DNA from: Desulfobulbaceae bacterium
GTDB lineage: Bacteria; Desulfobacterota; Desulfobulbia; Desulfobulbales; Desulfobulbaceae
Assembly: GCA_026990725.1 (NCBI GenBank)
Contig: JALXCX010000227.1
Span: forward strand, 1-5,964
DNA: 5,964 bases
Direction: 5' to 3'
Shown: piece by piece, positions 4,409 through 5,964 of the stretch
Numbering within the stretch: position 1 is the stretch's first letter
Layout: each line of letters begins with the position of its first letter
Position numbers and translations under genes: made by a program
Notes under the pieces: model-generated
Told to the model about the DNA's origin: nothing
Database searches by the model: none
The model's input: only the letters and a program-made list of their open reading frames with translations

Positions 4409-5458
4409 CTAAGGCGTCCTCAGAAGGCGGAAGCCCAGGTAGTAGTAGCGATAGCCTGGCGAGTAGTAGTGCCGACTCGCTGACCGGCAGCAACTGGCGT
4501 AGTCGTACCAGCTGCCGCCGCGTAACACCCGCCCCGAGCCTGATGATGGCCCACCGGGATTATTGCCGGCACTTTCTGCATAATATTTTTTCCCATACTT
4601 ATCCTGAACCCATTCCCAGACGTTGCCGCTCATATCGTACAATCCCAGGCCGTTACTCTTTTTCTGGCCGACCGGATGGGTTTGGTCTCCACTGTTCTTG
4701 TCATACCAGGCCAATTGATCAAGGGAGTCGCCGCCACAATATTTTTCGTTTTTTCCACCACTGCGGCATGCGTATTCCCACTCTGCCTCTGTGGGCAGGC
4801 GATACTGTTTGCCGGTTTGTTTGTTGATCCATTTTATATACTCCTGGGTATCATCCCAGCTCACATTCATCACCGGCCGTTTGCCACGCCCCCAGCCTTC
4901 GTCATCAGGGGTATGAGAGCAGCCACCAAAATTAACACAGGCATCCCACTCTTCAAAGGTTACCTCATATCTTGCCATCATAAAGGAGTTAAGCGTTACC
5001 GTGTGAACAGGTTTTTCATCACCGTATCCGGATTCCGACCCCATTTCAAAAGAGCCGCCCGGAATTTTAACCATTTCCGGTTCAATGGCTCCATTGGGAT
5101 ATTTTTTAAGGAATGCTGCTTTGGCCTGTTTGTCCAGTCGTTTTTTGAGTTTCAAACTAACGGTTTGTAAAGAATCTTCTGCAACAAAAATTTCCTTTTC
5201 CCCATAATATTCATGAAAACCATCACCCACAGGCTTGCTTGCCTCAACCACATATTCTCCCTCCGGCAGTTTCAGGGCAAAGGTCTGTCCTTTTTCCGCA
5301 GGCGAATTGCCTTTACGCTTGCCGTTGACATAAATTTTGGCATCCCCCGGATCGGTTACTACTTTGATCATTCCTTTGGTTGCGCCATAACTATTTTGTA
5401 GCAGCAGCGTACATACCACCAATACTGGCAAGATGAACAGTTTCATACGAATACGCAT
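4409..5458 (-). CDS. secreted PEGA + FGE-sulfatase-fold protein, the DGR target
   Basis: This 349-residue exported protein carries the DGR variable region at its C-terminus. Residues 1-25 form a signal peptide (LFILPVLVVCTLLLQ core, likely cut after NSYG). Residues 29-76 form a PEGA domain (IKVVTDPGDAKIYVNGKRKG ... LPEGEYVVEA), a module found on bacterial surface proteins. Residues 129-347 form an FGE-sulfatase/SUMF1 domain with a C-type-lectin-like fold: MVKIPGGSFEMGS, RPVMNVSWDD (194-203), YRLPTEAEWEYACR (219-232), GLYDMSGNVWEWVQD (272-286), RVLRGGSW (310-317) and final LGFRLL (341-346). The VR covers residues 307-347 and ends two codons before the stop. In DGR targets this fold is a display scaffold, so enzyme activity is doubtful. 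AGGAGGG (5469-5463) lies 4 nt from the ATG at 5458, much stronger than for the downstream genes. The binding partner is unknown. Confidence 0.95.
   Translation of the reverse strand: MRIRMKLFILPVLVVCTLLLQNSYGATKGMIKVVTDPGDAKIYVNGKRKGNSPAEKGQTFALKLPEGEYVVEASKPVGDGFHEYYGEKEIFVAEDSLQTVSLKLKKRLDKQAKAAFLKKYPNGAIEPEMVKIPGGSFEMGSESGYGDEKPVHTVTLNSFMMARYEVTFEEWDACVNFGGCSHTPDDEGWGRGKRPVMNVSWDDTQEYIKWINKQTGKQYRLPTEAEWEYACRSGGKNEKYCGGDSLDQLAWYDKNSGDQTHPVGQKKSNGLGLYDMSGNVWEWVQDKYGKKYYAESAGNNPGGPSSGSGRVLRGGSWYDYASCCRSASRHYYSPGYRYYYLGFRLLRTP
4419..4440 (-). other. IMH-like end of the VR
   Basis: The last 22 nt of the repeat in coding direction (encoding LGFRLL and flanks) are identical in TR (2343-2322) and VR, GC-rich and almost free of adenine. 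Immediately after, position 4418 differs from TR 2321 at a non-adenine base. In characterised DGRs the initiation-of-mutagenic-homing site sits here and fixes which copy is the recipient. The role is assigned by position. Confidence 0.7.
4419..4544 (-). repeat. DGR variable repeat (VR)
   Basis: This is the 126-bp counterpart of TR inside the target gene, with 18 differences, all at TR adenines. The 18 substitutions change 15 residues: K309G, K312L, N318Y, N319D, N320Y, R322S, N323C, N328S, N330H, N331Y, N332Y, N336Y, N338Y, N339Y and N340Y (TR residue, position, VR residue). None of the 12 template Asn codons survives, and eight became Tyr. Scaffold residues (RGGSW, CRSA, SPG, LGFRLL) are unchanged. 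No stop codon was created and the frame is intact, so the gene appears functional after retrohoming. Confidence 0.97.
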
Positions 5459-5462
5459 TATT

Positions 5463-5469
5463 CCCTCCT
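5463..5469 (-). promoter_or_regulatory. strong ribosome binding site of the target gene
   Basis: AGGAGGG on the minus strand lies 4 nt upstream of the ATG at 5458, fixing this start over the ATG at 5446 (residue 5). It contrasts with the lack of a recognisable site before the HRDC and RT genes, suggesting the target is made in far greater amount than the DGR machinery. Confidence 0.75.
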
Positions 5470-5511
5470 ATCTTATGGAAAACGGATTACTATTCACAAA
5501 TTTTACTTAGT

Positions 5512-5572
5512 TTGTTACCACTATATTTATAACAAGTTACTGTTATTATCACATGATGTTTTTTCTTGAGAA
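5512..5572 (-). promoter_or_regulatory. candidate promoter and operator of the DGR operon
   Basis: On the minus strand, TTCTCA (5572-5567) and GATAAT (5550-5545) are 16 nt apart. The -10 box matches 5 of 6 bases and is preceded by TGT (5553-5551), forming an extended -10. A start near 5538 would leave a leader of about 80 nt. Two dyads overlap this area: ATGTTTTT/AAAAACAT (5556-5563 and 5571-5578) over the -35, and TTGTTA/TAACAA (5512-5517 and 5530-5535) just past the start. They could be repressor sites, but the region is AT-rich and chance matches are likely. Confidence 0.3.
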
Positions 5573-5578
5573 AAACAT

Positions 5579-5817
5579 GGGGGCAGGCTTAACAGATGGA
5601 TATTCACTCTTCCGCAACTCACAGCATGTGCATGAAATGTATCCTTTCCGGCGCTTTTTCATGCCAAAGGGACAGGAGAGGATTATGAAGATTGTCCTTA
5701 TTAAGGAAAAAATCCGGTGGTGTGTATGGAAGATAAAGGAATAGTGATGAATGTTGCCTGATTGTGTGAAGATTTTTGCTGTGAGAAAGGAGGGTCCCGG
5801 GTTGGAGCGGGGAACGG
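5579..5817. other. intergenic stretch between target gene promoter and PAP2 gene
   Basis: I see no sure gene. One 19-codon plus-strand frame (ATG 5685 to TAG 5744, MKIVLIKEKIRWCVWKIKE) is preceded by AGGAGAGG (5674-5681) at good spacing, so a tiny basic peptide cannot be excluded. Longer frames across it on both strands lack ribosome binding sites and protein-like composition. Confidence 0.35.
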
Positions 5818-5964
5818 CTATCGGGATGTTTCCCGGCCGTAATCGTCGGCAAGGCAGAGCCAGGACAGCAATTCCCCGGCTAAATAAACCAGACCGCCTG
5901 CCCAGAGGACATCACTGAGGAAATGACCGCCCTGCATAATTCTTGCTATACCCACCAGCAGGCC
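5818..5964 (-). CDS. C-terminal fragment of a PAP2-type phosphatase (cut by window end)
   Basis: The last 48 codons of a minus-strand gene enter from the right edge and end at TAG (5820-5818). The translation contains ARIMQGGHFLSDVLWAGGL, which matches the third signature motif of the PAP2 acid phosphatase superfamily (R-x3-G-x-H-x3-D, with catalytic His and Asp). A hydrophobic stretch (VLWAGGLVYLAGELLSWLCL) and a short polar tail follow. Members of this family are often membrane lipid or undecaprenyl-diphosphate phosphatases. The N-terminal motifs lie outside the window, so substrate and completeness cannot be judged. No terminator is evident after the stop, and about 360 bp separate it from the DGR target gene on the same strand. 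Confidence 0.8.
   Translation of the reverse strand, partial: GLLVGIARIMQGGHFLSDVLWAGGLVYLAGELLSWLCLADDYGRETSR

Noticed and set aside
4543..5170. Plus-strand open frames of 94 and 164 codons opposite the target gene
   Set aside because: They lie antisense to a well-supported PEGA/FGE gene and show no motifs or start signals.
5553..5852. 63-aa plus-strand frame (5553-5744) and 77-aa minus-strand frame (5619-5852)
   Set aside because: Neither has a ribosome binding site or protein-like composition. The minus-strand frame also overlaps the PAP2 stop region in another frame.

Overview
The window holds a compact, apparently complete diversity-generating retroelement (DGR). It occupies roughly the right two thirds of the sequence, on the minus strand. 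In transcription order it contains: a secreted PEGA + formylglycine-generating-enzyme-like (FGE/SUMF1 fold) target protein whose 3' end is the variable repeat (VR, 4544-4419); a long terminator-like hairpin; an HRDC-domain accessory gene; an Avd-like four-helix-bundle accessory gene; a DGR-type reverse transcriptase; and, starting 6 nt past the RT stop codon, the template repeat (TR, 2447-2322). Aligned without gaps, TR and VR are 126 bp long and differ at 18 positions. Every one of the 18 is an adenine in the coding strand of TR (37 adenines in all), which is the signature of adenine-specific retrohoming.

Left of the DGR, on the plus strand, are a Phd/YefM-type antitoxin and PIN-domain (VapC-like) toxin with overlapping stop and start codons (641-1251). 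A secreted coiled-coil protein with a six-cysteine C-terminal domain follows (1294-2007), with a terminator-like stem-loop after it. Between that gene and the TR lies a hairpin-rich non-coding stretch (about 2088-2321). Its TR-proximal half is the likely 3' part of the DGR template RNA. Its distal half resembles a palindromic repeat array. A small hypothetical ORF (158-340, minus) lies at the left edge. At the right edge is the 3' end of a PAP2-type phosphatase gene (5964-5818, minus).

How it would work: Avd and the RT make an adenine-mutagenised cDNA from the TR RNA, and this replaces the VR in the target gene, with the identical GC-rich 3' end (IMH, 4419-4440) guiding the event. The outcome is a re-randomised, tyrosine-rich C-terminal face on an exported protein. 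The HRDC protein is presumably a nucleic-acid-binding helper.

The organism looks like a Gram-negative bacterium of mid GC content with exported PEGA/FGE proteins. Members of Desulfobulbaceae-like deltaproteobacteria or sulfur-oxidising Thiotrichales would fit, but this is a weak impression from gene style, not a demonstrated assignment.
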